Below, in pieces: positions 13,301 through 25,565 of a stretch of DNA of 64,000 bases (position 1 is the first letter of the stretch; every line of letters begins with the position of its first letter). The position numbers and the translations under genes were made by a program. Origin of the DNA: Membranipora membranacea. Taxonomy: Eukaryota > Bryozoa > Gymnolaemata > Cheilostomatida > Membraniporidae. The DNA is taken from contig OU612069.1 in assembly GCA_914767715.1 (NCBI GenBank), positions 23,495,387 to 23,559,386 on the forward strand, in the 5' to 3' direction. The notes under the pieces are model-generated. The model searched no databases. It was not told the origin of the DNA and saw nothing but the letters and a program-made list of their open reading frames with translations.

Positions 13301-13604
13301 GGTTATCATGTGCTGCTTTTCATAATGATGTGTGATTGTGTGGCTAATTAAAATTGTTTTAAAAACAGGCGCTTGAGCTATTGTTTGGTGACAAGATTAA
13401 GTGGACATAATCTCATAATTGTGTTGGTTTGCGTTGTCGCAATGTCTCTCTGTTTAGTCCTACAATCAAATGATTTGCTATGTAGTGCCCTCATATTTAC
13501 AGGTAGGCATACTAGTAGTGATTGCTGGCTTTAGGCTTACAAAACGATGGCTAATAATTTAGGCTTGCTCAATATAATTTTGAATATAATCAGGGGCTAA
13601 GACC
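10400..13604. other. AT-rich region, no gene recognised
   Basis: No coding exon is supported. At 11757-11805 there is a short repeat rich in GCCGAACAAGCCGAATG that reappears, inverted and diverged, at 18038-18110. At 12955-13080 there is a weak tRNA-like stretch that I did not accept as a SINE. Confidence 0.35.
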
Positions 13605-14021
13605 CCTGTAACTAGTGCTGTCACGATACATTCTGTCGGGAATACCTAATCGATCACACCTCATTATCGCGATTTAATAAGGTGACAGCTGAAGTGATTG
13701 CACAGCCGTATATTCATTGTCACAGTTACTATGGTTGATATATGGTTATTACGATTCCTATTTTCATTCACACAATACCTTATCACGCTTCAATTCACTC
13801 ACTAACTAATCTCAAAGATTATAACTATATATCGATACCAAAAATCGAAAAGGAGATCGGTAAGGAAACCGATAAGGTGAAATGGAAAATCGAAATTGGG
13901 ACCAGGGTTGGTTGAAAGCGAAGGTGTAAAATCGAAAAATTGAAATCGGGAAAATCGATGCCACAATCAGAATCGAGGCAGTCCCAGCCAAATACAAAAT
14001 CGTGACAGCGCTACCTGTAAC
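13605..14021. mobile_element. hAT-type MITE with 8-bp target site duplication
   Basis: The element spans 13613-14013 (401 bp). Its left end is TAGTGCTGTCACGAT and the reverse complement of its right end is TAGCGCTGTCACGAT, one mismatch in 15. It is flanked by identical 8-bp copies of CCTGTAAC (13605-13612 and 14014-14021). An 8-bp duplication with short inverted ends is the signature of hAT transposons. There is no transposase; the interior is AT-rich with many ATCGAAA/ATCGATA repeats on both strands. It would have been moved by a transposase encoded elsewhere. Confidence 0.85.
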
Positions 14022-17000
14022 TCATTGCGCTCTGTATGGCATCACAGCCCTCAACACAGTGAACAATAATATCCTCATGACAGGTAGATACCATAGTATA
14101 TACCTTTCATACTGTGATTTTATTTATCTTGATACCCAACTAACCATATTGACTTCAAGCTGTTGATGGCATATGGCCAAGGAGCTATTGGTGACTGCAT
14201 TTGGGAATATTCTAGCTCAAATTAAGCTGCAAAATGAAATCCCTGTCATGCCTTCTCTGGTGTTTACCTGATCATAATCGAATAGTAACTAGAAAGTATT
14301 TTATATCTGACATAATATGCCTCTATAATATCAATACTACTACCATTAGGGCTTCTTTGAGGGAAGGATTTGGGATTTGAAACGTGACACTTATTTTTGC
14401 TCAAATCAGAAGCACTGCCCAAATTCTTAAACATTTTGCTTGAAAGACAGTAATTTATTTTTGAAACAACCCTGATAAACTTCACTAATTTTTAATTGAC
14501 ACTTTTTCCTCGATTAATCCTTGTTTGAAATGTGATAGTGTCAGGCCTTCTTGTGTATTTCGTAGGATTAAAATATTTTTAATTGTTTGATGGGTATTCC
14601 TGGCTCAAACTTTGTTCGTATCACTGGTTAAGGTGGGTTGATTCAAGTACCAGTAGATGAATTATGCGACCTCATTTAATCTAACCGCTCAAAAACTATT
14701 ACCCAGTCCAGCAAAAATTAAAAGCAGTAGTATTGAATTTGGATTGGAAATTGTAAATCAAATATCTATCGCTATCTATTCTATTATTATCTTGCAAATA
14801 TAAGGGTTAATGGAGAGTTTTTAACGACATTAACACAATTGATTGTTCTGCTTGGTGCTTGGAGTTTGAAATAATACCTGTATACAGAAAGAACTTGTAT
14901 GCTGATAAAATTTCTAATGTTTGGAGACGTTCAATTTTTGATCCTAGATTCTTCTTCTGTAAAGAATTCTCTATGTTTAGCCGGATACAAGGACGGGATA
15001 TGAAAAATTGGGCAAAGTGGGATAACTTCTAGTTCATAATGAGAACAAAATTGTATGAAAATGAGAAGATAACTCTACAGCAACTTGAAGCCAAAATACT
15101 TTTAATGAACTGAGTACCGACCTACATTACCTTGGCCAATCATATCGATGCAGAATCATCACATCCGGTTCCGGATTTCATTTTCCAAAAATAAATTTAT
15201 CTTAACATGGAACTAGAAAATATTTTGGAAATTTACCAGGCTATGCTTGTAATCTATGAATGCTACACAAGGTGCAATTAACTTGATAAAATAAAGAGCA
15301 AACGACGTTATTGGGTTCATCCAATCAATCAATCAAGGTAGGTAAAGGGGCACACCAGCACATGACATTCCCACCCTCCCAAAACAAACCAGTCAAGCGA
15401 TTGATTTTGTTATTCTGCTGCCAATAAATATTCCGTGTAATCACACCTGTATCCTCATACCATTCATCAGTGAGCATGGTAAGTTCATAACTGTCTGTGT
15501 TGGTACGAAATTAGAGCATAATTGACAAAGTTTGCTCACCATTTCATCAGATACATGTACTCAAGTGAAGACCTTACAAAATCAGTATATTATACATCAA
15601 ATTGATTATTAACTTGCATATTTATTAGTAGTAGTCATATCTCGAATTGATCAGTGCACTGTTGCTTCCACAGACTGTGGTATCAAATGTATGTTATTTT
15701 AATTTCTATTTAGCTGTACTTAGCTCTATGTCACCAGAGCTATCAGTGATTGATCACCAAACATTTGATTGGATATTTTGCAGATGTCAGTGCAGACCAA
15801 TTCTATGTACAAATGTTTCACTTGCATTGTATACTTCTTGGTATTCGGAGTTGTTTGCACTTTAATGACAAAGTTATCTCTCTTGTCACGTAGCTATTTT
15901 TCATAAATCACTTTGCTTTTGTGAACGAGAGTGGCAAGTCAGTCTTATTGTGAAGATGGAGATTTTATAATTATACTCCAATCTTTTACCATATCTACAC
16001 TACACTAGTCTGGTCTTCACACCTAATCGTTTCTGTAATAGCATCACACGACGTAAGTTATTTTAATAAGTAAAGTAATCTATTATGTTAAAGGGCAACC
16101 AGGGTTTCGCAGCAATGCATTAATGGGTAGCAAATAATGTGCTGGGCAGCATCAGCTTTGTGCATTACGCGATGCAAAACTCAAAGTAGTTGCTGACTCT
16201 AAGCTGGGTAACACTTCAGTTTAGGGGAGGTTCCAAGACTTTGCTGTAATAATTATAGAGCACAGGCTAAATAATAACAGGAGCAGGAAACTGCTATGTG
16301 GTATTCTCTTTTAGCTGAGTTTGAGTACCTGATGGAAGAAATGTTTCACAAGAATTCTGGCTGAATGATCATCCGAATTATATTTTGTCTTTTTCCCCAT
16401 GCAGAAGGTGCAATCTGCTATTAATCAATGGCCATCAATGAGAAGTTGTTTGAAACCTTGGTTGCCCTTTAATGTTGCATTGCTCGATCTGACCTCGCTA
16501 CTTGTATAACTTGTAACTTGTCAGTTTGGAAAGTCAGTTACTAGAGTAATACTTTTTATAGGGATTCGTTATACCCGTCGGCCCAGCTCGACCATATTCT
16601 AAAGTCCCGGCACCGAGATGGGTAATAGACACATTTAAGTTGTAAGTGCGTTTCCATTTTTTCTTGTGAACAAAACCTTGACATATTACAATGTATTTGA
16701 TGTAATTACTAATTAATTACGTTCCGTTTGATATCTCTCTATTATAACGATAGTAATAGTTTCTGTCCAATATTATAGACAATGCCGGTATCAGACAAAT
16801 TTAATACTTGTATACTTTAATCTCGGTTCAAGTTGGATCAAAATTAATTGTAAGTTAAGATTGATCATCATTTTTGTTATGTATATTTCTTCACGTATTT
16901 TAATGTCAGGCTTATGCGTTTTATGTAATGTTCACTATAATTCTCACGTTATGTGGCTGGCATGACTAATGCATTGTTTTGTTATTCAAAGAGCACGATT

Positions 17001-17280
17001 TCAACAATAAGAATATTAACAACAAAAGAAAAACATTCTCTTGTTCGGTTGCTGATAATCATCCCTGACCTGGTCCGAGTACAAATACTATATATAATAC
17101 TTAGCTGAACGGTATTATAAAGTGAGTAAAAATGATTCTAGTACGCAGTACCTATCTATGGGTGGTACATGCTGCCACCTCAAGATAGCAGCCTAGCCCT
17201 AGATGTCAAAGTTTATATTGTTCCTGATGTGTGATAAATGATGGATTTATCATCAAATTTGATAATTTTATTTATTTTAG
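14022..17280. other. AT-rich region, no gene recognised; possible LINE 3' tail
   Basis: No supported exon. At 15313-15335 the string ATCCAATCAATCAATCAAGG resembles the tandem ATCA tail of the LINE at the left edge, so about 14800-15335 may be a 3' fragment of a related element. I could not read a reverse transcriptase there. Confidence 0.3.
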
Positions 17281-17440
17281 AGACAGACTCGGCGTGTTTA
17301 ATAACCTAGCAGCAGAAGTTCGTTTATACCCAAAAAAGCATCATCAGTACCTACGCATGACACAAGAATCTTTTGATTATATATTAAATCTGATTCGCGT
17401 TGACCAGTTCATAGTAGAATATTTAACCAAGTTTATATTC
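17281..17440 (+). pseudogene. PIF/Harbinger-like transposase fragment (N-terminal part)
   Basis: After a good acceptor (TTTATTTTAG ending at 17280) the frame encodes GVFNNLAAEVRLYP, then a YLRMTQESFDYILNLIR segment. This spacing is characteristic of the region before the catalytic core in Harbinger transposases (a block ending in YxRM...FDyiL). The catalytic DDE part is absent and the similarity fades after about 17440. Minus-strand MADF-like coding sequence 250 bp away supports a Harbinger origin, because these elements encode a transposase and a Myb/MADF partner. A host-domesticated exon is a less likely alternative. Confidence 0.5.
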
Positions 17441-17690
17441 AACAGCTGTATACCCCAAATAATAATGGTTGCTATACAATATACATCATACCAGAACTCT
17501 ATTCAAAAGCCTAGAGAGGTCAGTCACAGAGTGCATTTTTAGTTACATATTTATACGTAATGATAATGATAGGAAGTTTGTCTCAAGTAAAACCAACCAA
17601 TTTACCTGAAGGTAGACTTGAGTCTTTTTTTTTCAATATTAATTTAATTAGGAAGATTATATTGCTATGTAACTTTCTATGTATACTCAC

Positions 17691-17800
17691 TTGTAGGTTT
17701 GTTCTTGATGGTGGTGAATCCTGCAGCAATTTGCTCACCAACAATCTCCCCCCAGGCATCGGCCTTTACCTTTGCTCTGTGTTGTCTATACCAAAAAAGT
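17691..17800 (-). pseudogene. MADF/Myb-like DNA-binding fragment, probably Harbinger accessory protein
   Basis: On the minus strand the frame reads AKVKADAWGEIVGEQIAAGF and ends at a clean GTGAGTAT donor at 17690. The K-x-x-AW-x-x-I pattern is the first helix of MADF/Myb-SANT-like domains. Such a protein is the second gene of PIF/Harbinger elements, where it helps carry and bind the transposase. Only this one exon-sized piece is visible. Confidence 0.5.
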
Positions 17801-18785
17801 GGATATGAGCGTGGGAAACTCTTTATTTCTATTGACTCCCTTCAATGAAATGCAAAATTTTTAATTCTTACTTTTAATGTACCAACTCATATCATATGTG
17901 CCATTTAAACTCTATTTGTTTTTCCTTATCATAAGAAGACGATATATACAAGAAACTGGAGATCATTTTGATAATAATTTGTGAATTCCACAATGAGGAT
18001 AAAATCACAACCAGAGAAGACAACTACCACATGTTTTCTAAATGTTCGGTCATTCAGTATGGTCTGCTGTTCGGCCATTCGGTCTGTTTGGCTGGTCGGC
18101 AAAATGTAGATACCGCTCAAATTAAGTGTTGTGAAGTAAAGATTGTGAAGTTGTAAAATCCAGCTCTTTCAAGAATTCCGTTGATACAGGTTTGACTCGT
18201 TTGGATACAACGAGATACAAGAAAGGAAATGAAATTTATCAGTTAGGTAACTGTCAGTGTTAGACTATTGAATTGTATATAGGTGATTTGCAGGCTTAGA
18301 AGATGGTAGGTAGGAATTTATTCTTATACCTACATATCTCAAATTAAATAAGTTAGTTCTTGAGTCATCACATGGCTTTAGAATAAATAGATTAATATTT
18401 TTATTCTTGAGATGTTTCATACCGCAGCCACCATAGTTATCGTTGTCTCAAGTTTACAATCAGTTTTATTTTCAAGATCAAATCATTTCCTTTTCCATTA
18501 CTCACTGCTGCTGTAATCATCTGGAAGATTCAAAACTGTTTTAATTAATAAAACAAATAGTAATTAAAAGGAATCAATGGCAACCAAACCAAATAAGGAT
18601 GCAACTCATGTGTGTATCACAATGATTTCCTTTGTGGACATTAATCTCAAATACAGAAGATGTGATGATGATGTTACAAAAGTTTCTGTAATTATCAGAA
18701 ATCTGCATAAAAATTCAGTATGTGATTGAGAAGAATTGTGTCCAGATGTGATATTCAAGTTAAAATCTTATTGCAGAGAGAGGTG
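17801..18785. other. AT-rich region, no gene recognised
   Basis: No supported exon. At 18038-18110 is the diverged, inverted copy of the GCCGAACAAGCCGAATG-rich repeat at 11757-11805. Confidence 0.35.
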
Positions 18786-18789
18786 AAGT

Positions 18790-19021
18790 ATGAATATCTC
18801 AGCCTCTAATATAATCTGCAATTGCTCAAGTGAGAGAAGTATCGACCTAGCAAACTGCATTATGGACTACTGAAGAATTTTTACTCAGGGAATCCAAAAT
18901 TGTTGGCCATAGGGGCAATGACTGTTCCACTTCTCATTGTGATCATATTATTACTGACATTCAAAGGCATCTGGAACTGTTTGAAATCTCTGACACCCAA
19001 TCAGACAGGATTACTTCAGTA
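18790..19021 (+). pseudogene. Possible N-terminal relic of a second GPCR
   Basis: An ATG at 18790 is followed by a short frame with two N-glycosylation sequons (NIS, NCS), a stop, and then in another frame a strongly hydrophobic segment (AIGAMTVPLLIVIILLLTF) with basic residues after it. The layout matches the N-terminus plus first membrane helix of the GPCR remnant just downstream. No further helices follow, so this could be a truncated tandem copy. The evidence is weak. Confidence 0.3.
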
Positions 19022-19063
19022 GTGGTGTTTATGCTCACTTGCTAGTGCAGATATAGGTTCAAC

Positions 19064-20010
19064 ATGAATACCTCTACATGTAGAACAACATTCAATGGCA
19101 CCTGTCAGAGCAGTATGGATCCAGGGCAACTAAGCTATGGACCTTGGAAGAATTATAACTCGTCAGTGCCAAACATTGGGGCCAAAGGGTCAATAAGTAT
19201 CACACTTATCGTTGTCATCAGCAACATCATGATATTCATATATATGATATGATATAAGCGGATGAAGAAACTGAAAGTCCATCACTACTACTTGATCGCT
19301 CTTGCTGTATATCCTGGATTAACAGTTTCATCCTATATGATGATTAAAGGGAGTATATGGATGACTGATTTCACATGTGTTATATACGGCTTACTGCTGG
19401 CCACGGCACCATTGACAGCAACGATTAATGTACACTGTCTAATGTGCATTGACAAAACCTTCTCAATATTGAAACCACACATGTATAACAATATTGTCAG
19501 GAAGTCTTCTTCAAGGGCTTGGATCGCGGTAGCCTTATCAGATGGCATGCTTGTGCCTTTGGTGCTGTTCATTGCTATGTGGAGGCTGAATGTGCTACAG
19601 TTTGATTTTTTTCCAGCTGCTGGTCTCTGTAGGACCAGGTTTACTGTCAAATCTTTCCTAAGCTTTGCAATTGCTTTGTGCTTTTGCCTTGTGGCCGAAG
19701 TTGTATGCCATGCACTGATTATCAGAACAATACTCAGCATGCCAATAAATAACAGGCATCGTCTGATAAAGGTGTCAAAAACTGTGCTCCTCACTGTTGG
19801 AACATATTATGTTGTTGGCTGCCCTATTTTTGTACCACTGCCATAGGCCTTTCCCCAAACAGCAATCAAATGTACAGCAAATCGATTGATAGTGTTGTCA
19901 GTTTTTTGGTGTGCAGTAGTAGTTTTGTGAACATATTTATATTTGTGTTGACACTGCCTGGATTCAAGGAACATCTCACTTCTTGTGAAGCGAGAGTAGA
20001 TGTAGAGTAA
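19064..20010 (+). pseudogene. Intronless class A (rhodopsin-like) GPCR, broken by TGA and a frameshift
   Basis: The ATG at 19064 opens an N-terminus with sequons (NTS, NGT, NSS). A membrane helix with the SN pair of TM1 (LIVVISNIMIFIYMI) ends in a TGA at 19250-19252, and the same frame then continues through TM2 to TM6 to 19846. The end of TM3 has CIDKTFSILKP in the place of the DRY motif. Near the T run at 19826-19831 the frame shifts; TM7 (SSSFVNIFIFVLTLPGF, in the position of NPxxY) follows, with a stop at 20008-20010. Total length is about 315 codons, normal for a compact class A receptor. The ligand is unknown. Two disabling changes in an otherwise clean seven-helix frame indicate a recent pseudogene, or sequence errors. 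Confidence 0.72.
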
Positions 20011-23000
20011 CATGTATGTATTTGTAGAAGATCTAAGCAGGTGAAGCACCTTGTTCTAATGAAACGTTATTGTCTTCTAATTTTTTTGCATTTTATTTTA
20101 CAAATTATTATTTTCTTATCACTTCAACATCATCTTGACAAGATGTTTCACATGATCTGACATAAAAAAAAGAAAAAAAAAGTCTATTAAAAATTATATA
20201 TATTGGTATATATGTTTGATGAGCATTGTTTTAAAGTGCTTAAACTTGTCAACTGATCTGATATAGTAAGGTAAGCCATTGAATTTGCTTGCAACTACAT
20301 GATTTAGGTTGTCAAAAGGTACTTCAATAAGTTTATCATCCCGTTTAGGAAATCTATTCTCTACATTTACAAAGAATTATCATTATTTAGATGAAACACT
20401 TATTACTTTTATTGTCCAAATGTTTTTTACATTTTTCAATACAAAATGTTGTAAGCAAGTCAGTGGTCAGAGTAATCATTTATTATTATTCATATTTATT
20501 AGTTGTCAACTTGGATAATTTGATCATCTATATGCTTTATATTAATATATATTTACTCCATTAGCACTCACCAAGAAACGTTCATTTGTTTGTTAGTCTC
20601 CTTGTTTTAGAGCATGATAGCCTTATATAATCATGTTGGACGAATCCACCCAACACACTTTTATGTGAAAATCCCAGCGCATTTCAAGCTGATATATTTG
20701 ACTCTGCATTTATTGGTACTTTGCTGCAGAAGTAATATATCAGTACCTGCTGTCAGCTCTACAAATTTTTTTACGGCTTGGCACTTTTGCGTCTTATCAA
20801 TTATTATGTGATTATTATGCGATTATTAGTGTATTAACTAATAACTCATAATGTCTATGTCACATGTCTATGGTTGTGACATACCCCGGGAGAAACATCC
20901 GCTTATTCTCAATACCGATTGAAGGCAATCACCCTGGAAGTTTGAGAGGCCATAACTTCCTCAATATTTGGATTCTAAAGCTGAAAATCGCTCACATGAT
21001 AGAATAAAATATGGAGAATAAGATGTGATACAAAAGAGCAGCCTCAAACAAAGTCTTTGAGTATGACATATTTATGACAAAATAGTCTGACCTAGTTTCA
21101 GCATGAAATTTAATTTGCAATGTTTGCAATACGACCTGAGAAATATCATAAAATTTGCACCACTTTAACAAGCTGTAATTACTTAAGATTCAGAATCGGC
21201 TCCATTGGTCATCCAATAATCTGGCTACTCTCTTGGACCACTTCTGCTGCAAATATATAGATGGGGTTCCAAATCAAAATTGAGCAGCAGGATGTATTTA
21301 ATATAACTGAGAAAATGCAGATAAAATAAAGTTTTTGTTTCTCAAATGTGAAGATTTGTTTGTTCACAAAACTGACAGCTGTAGATATATTGCTTTATCA
21401 CAAACATTTAGCGGTTTGTCTCCCCTTGCACATATATTTATTGGTATTAGTTACTGACTGGTAGCAAAGATATTGCACATAGTAGCTCTAACTATAGAGA
21501 TAAAAGTTAGAGAGACATGATGTGCAGTGTCTCCTTTGTTTCCTATGATAGACAGCTGGCGTTATGTCTCCTGTCTCAGACGCCTCACAACGTTTGGATG
21601 TATCAATAATAATCATATACAATCATGCTTACCACTTTAGATGAGGATGTATTTGGTGGCACTTAATGGAGGTCATGGTTTGCACTACGCTTGTTTAGCT
21701 AACATGGTAATTATGCAGATGCTTAGGTAGGTAGGTAACCAGCTGAGGGTAATTTTATGAATAAATTTCTTCTCTGTCAGTCTTCCTCAGGATATAATTA
21801 TTACCATTTCTCTGGCATTTTTTTGTATTACCCATGTTCAGAAACTAAGGTACGACAAGCAGAGAAGGAGCAAACTTCAGCTAAGAGACTTTAGGTGAAC
21901 TTTTAATGTAAATTCTGTGACCGAAGTACACATGCCTGGCGTAGGAACATAAAAACAATTCCATTGCAATTTGTGAACAGAAAGAATTGCTCGAATTTGA
22001 AGAGCTCACGATTAAATCTGAAATGGACGTAATAATGTTATGTTTGTATCTCAAGTCTAACACATATCAAATCTAAAAACTGGTCTAAAGATTCATATAA
22101 GTTTGAATACCCAAATGAGTACCAGGTGCTCACAATATTACCTCAAAGATAGTCTTGTTCAACCAGTGTTGGAAGTTAATATCAAGTATTATCACCTGTA
22201 ATTTCCTCACCTGACTGATTATTTGCAATATTACAAACCAATCAATCAATAAACTTACCCGATGTGTCTTCTGCTTGTTGCAATTATACTGCTAAGATAT
22301 CCCTACCCTAACACTAGAATAAACCGCGTTTGTCAATGATGTAACATAGCAGGATGATTAGATACACCATAAGTGCAAATCAGCAACTGTATGATAACTT
22401 CTTATACTATTAATGCTGTATTTGACTAAGTCATTTCTGTTCTGAAAATTATTAATACGATCACCAAACATTTTTGGATAAGTTTGATGCTATATACAGC
22501 TGGTATATCAACAATACATCAGACAAGAATATATATCACATCACATCATGTCACGTCACGTCACGTCACGTCACCTCACATCACATCAAATCACATCACA
22601 TCACATAACTCATACAGAAGATGGCTACCATCTATTATCTCTATAACTTATAAGTATAACACCTCTCAACTGAATGAATTTAGATTTTGATGCCACTTCC
22701 ATAATCCAATCGCCATTTTTTACATGCCAACTGCCCTTACCGGGTTGCAACTCCAATGTGTCATTGAATATTCTTAGTGAAGACATGCGATACAAAAAGC
22801 AGTTTAGATTCTATCATTGATTCGCAGTCAGCATTCAATGGCTGTTTTTGATAAGTCAATTAATTTAGATTCAGATTTCGAGTTTGTAAATTTTTTTACA
22901 TTCGACAGCCTCAGGTTTTCAATCTCGTTTTTGTCTTGAAAACGAAGTCTTAGAAGAAAAATTTAATGAAAATGTTCACAACAAGCTGCATAACCCAAAT

Positions 23001-23750
23001 CAATCGCAAGTCTCAAACTGGAAATCTCATTGAAATGTTCACATTATTAATAAAGAATCTGGTATTTCAATGATAATTAACACCAGTGCAATTCAATGTT
23101 GTAACCACTCTCATAAACGCCATTATGTTTCAATGCTCATGTTCTATAGCGTCTTGTCTAGATTTAATATTAAGTACATAACGCATCACATAATATTGCA
23201 AGTAACATAGTATAGTGATCTACTAGCAACATTTCTCTATAATACTTTGTAATACTGTTAAAAACTGTAATAAGCAAATTATCAACCTCACACAAAGTAT
23301 GCTGAGCTATAAATGTGCATGTTCATGTATAAGTTTATGCAAACAAAATGACAACAGCGAATAGCTATGACAGCGTATTAAGGAATGTCCTGAAGTATAA
23401 CGTAGATAGTATTACCCACAGGTGTCGGTTAACTTCTCATAGTACTTATTCTGGAGACAGGATGAAGTCAGTGCCACCTTAGCGTAAGCTCCAAGCGCTG
23501 TCTTTGTAGGGTAAACAATCCTAAAATTTATTGAGAAAAAATCAATAAATATTTTCACGTTATCATGCTTGTCAAATTAATAGGCATATGTGATGCAGCA
23601 CATCAAAACCAGGCATTTGCAATGGGAAATGGATGTTGAGTTTTTATTGCATGTTATAGCCCAGTTCATCAGCTATACATTGCTACCGTCATTTTGTTTT
23701 TAGCTCAATTAGAACAATAACTGCAGCGATCTTTGCAGCTGGTGTCTCAT
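20011..23750. other. AT-rich region with no gene recognised
   Basis: No supported exon or RNA gene. It contains a TAGGTAGGTAGGTAA run near 21726, an ATCAATCAATA run near 22241, and the microsatellite listed separately at 22535-22607. Confidence 0.35.
22535..22607. repeat. Microsatellite (TCACA/TCACG)n
   Basis: An array of five-base units TCACA, TCACG and TCATG, with the TCACG variant clustered in the middle. Confidence 0.9.
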
Positions 23751-23754
23751 GATA

Positions 23755-25040
23755 TCTAGAAACAGCGTGGGTGATAGCTGCGACTACTCGGGTTTTGTAC
23801 ATTAGTACTAGCCTTTGTTGGTTTACCCCGGACTGTTTTAATACGAGCAGACCGTGACATCTTTTGTTCGCTGACTAAGTGATGTTAGCCATATGCTCAT
23901 TGAATCGTAGATGTTGGTCGATGGTAAGAGTTCAAGGTTCAATGTCTTAGTTTTTGTAGCATCAGTAGCATTTTGTTGTCGTGCGCCCATTTAGTACATT
24001 CATCGATAAGCTGCTGACTGACGGGTGGAGGTTCAAACTTGACAGCTTGGTAAGTATTGCTTATTATTTGAAGATCAGCTTTCTGGAGAGACAGGTAGTT
24101 GGTTGTGTCATCAGCGTATTTCACAGTGCTGGCAGTGGAGAATTGAAGCAAATCAACAAACGCCATCCATAGAGTAGGTCCACACAAGGTCCCTTGTGGA
24201 ACGCCTATGTTGGAAGATGCAGTGTCAGATTTCACTTGGGGCTGATGAATCACTACTTGTTGTTTTCTGTTTTCTAGATAACTCGCGACTAAAGCCACAA
24301 GGGCGTTTGGGAGCTCGAACTGTCTCATCTTTCGCAGAAGAAGAGTGTGATTCATAAGGTCAAAGGCCTTGCTGGGCCCCGATGTTGTTACAATTGTCCA
24401 TGGCCTTGGTGACGTCATCAAGAACGCTAACAAGAGCATCTGTGCATCCTACACCCGGCATATAGGCAAACTGGTTGCCTTGCAGCTTGGGGAGGATACG
24501 GGTACGGATTAGTCTGTTTATGAAGTTTTCAGCAACTTTACCTACATGCAATAGAAGATATATTGGGCGATAGTCTTTACAAGTGGACGGAGAGTTTGTT
24601 TTAGCTATCGGTAAAATTTCTGCAGTTTTGTAGAGTGCTGGGAACTTTGCTTCTCTTTGTGAATGGTTGATTATATCGGCTATCGGTACACAGAGGTCTT
24701 CGTGACAGAGTTTGCTTATCCAGGGAGGATAATCTTTACTGTGGACGGACTTCTGAGTTTCTATATTTCTCAGTGCAGTTTTCACTTGACCTATTGGAAC
24801 ATCGTCAACAGAACAGAGCTCATCAATTTGGTAATTTGAATAATCAGTTGGTGGTTGAACATCCATAGTAACGTAGTAGTTGAGTTTGTTGACAAGCTGC
24901 TGTGGGTCATGTAGTGTGTCATCTATGATATAGTGTGTCGGTACCTTGGCTTTCGATTTACTATCAAAGGATCTGACATTCTTCCACCAATTAGCAGTAC
25001 CAGCTTTCAGGCGATTGATCTTTTGATGGTACGCTCAAGA
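23755..25040 (-). mobile_element. LINE reverse transcriptase remnant
   Basis: Read on the minus strand. Upstream sequence (WKNVRSFDSKSKAKVP) leads into a palm region with DYPPW, KDYRPIYLLLHVGKV, GCTDALVSVLDD, SKAFDLMNHTLLLRKMRQF, GVPQGTLCGPTLW and the catalytic YADD. A thumb-like region follows (IDQHLRFNEHMANIT, then a TAG). There is a frameshift near 24390, between the LDDVTKAMDN and SKAFD parts, and another near 23945. These are standard non-LTR retrotransposon blocks of a clade different from the left-edge LINE (YADD rather than FADD, diverged throughout). No endonuclease is visible: a 5'-truncated dead copy. Confidence 0.85.
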
Positions 25041-25565
25041 CTCTACTTCATCTAGTGATGTGCATGGAAGTATATGCTCATGTCTTGCCCACTTTCAGTC
25101 AACTACATTCATTTGGCATCATTAGGATTTTTCCTTTGTTGTTCATCCTTATAACTTGCCAAAATGTCACAGATGATTCAAAATCAACTATTTGCTCTTT
25201 CATCACTCTACATGACCCACTGCTGTATTTCTTAATTCTTTAGTCCCAAATACTTTGACAAACTGACAGTCAATTTTTACAAATACAAATACAAAATACG
25301 GACAACTGATGATATTATCAATTTGAACCGTTATAATTTCATGTTTTCATACAACATTGTCAATGTTCTTTCAGAACGTCCCATGAGCCTTTTTTTTAAA
25401 CATAAATGACTGTATATCTGTGGCCATAATTATGTTCTTCTATATAGGGACCATGCCCATTTTCATGTACCCCGTGAATATTGCTTATCAATTGCAGTCA
25501 CAAAGGCATTCTATGATAGCATAAAGGATCATACTGATTTCACTCCTTTCAATTATGCCTGATTG

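Noticed and set aside
19250-19252. Selenocysteine TGA in the GPCR
   Set aside because: The position is the cytoplasmic end of TM1, where Trp or a similar residue is expected. There is no reason for Sec, and a second lesion exists.
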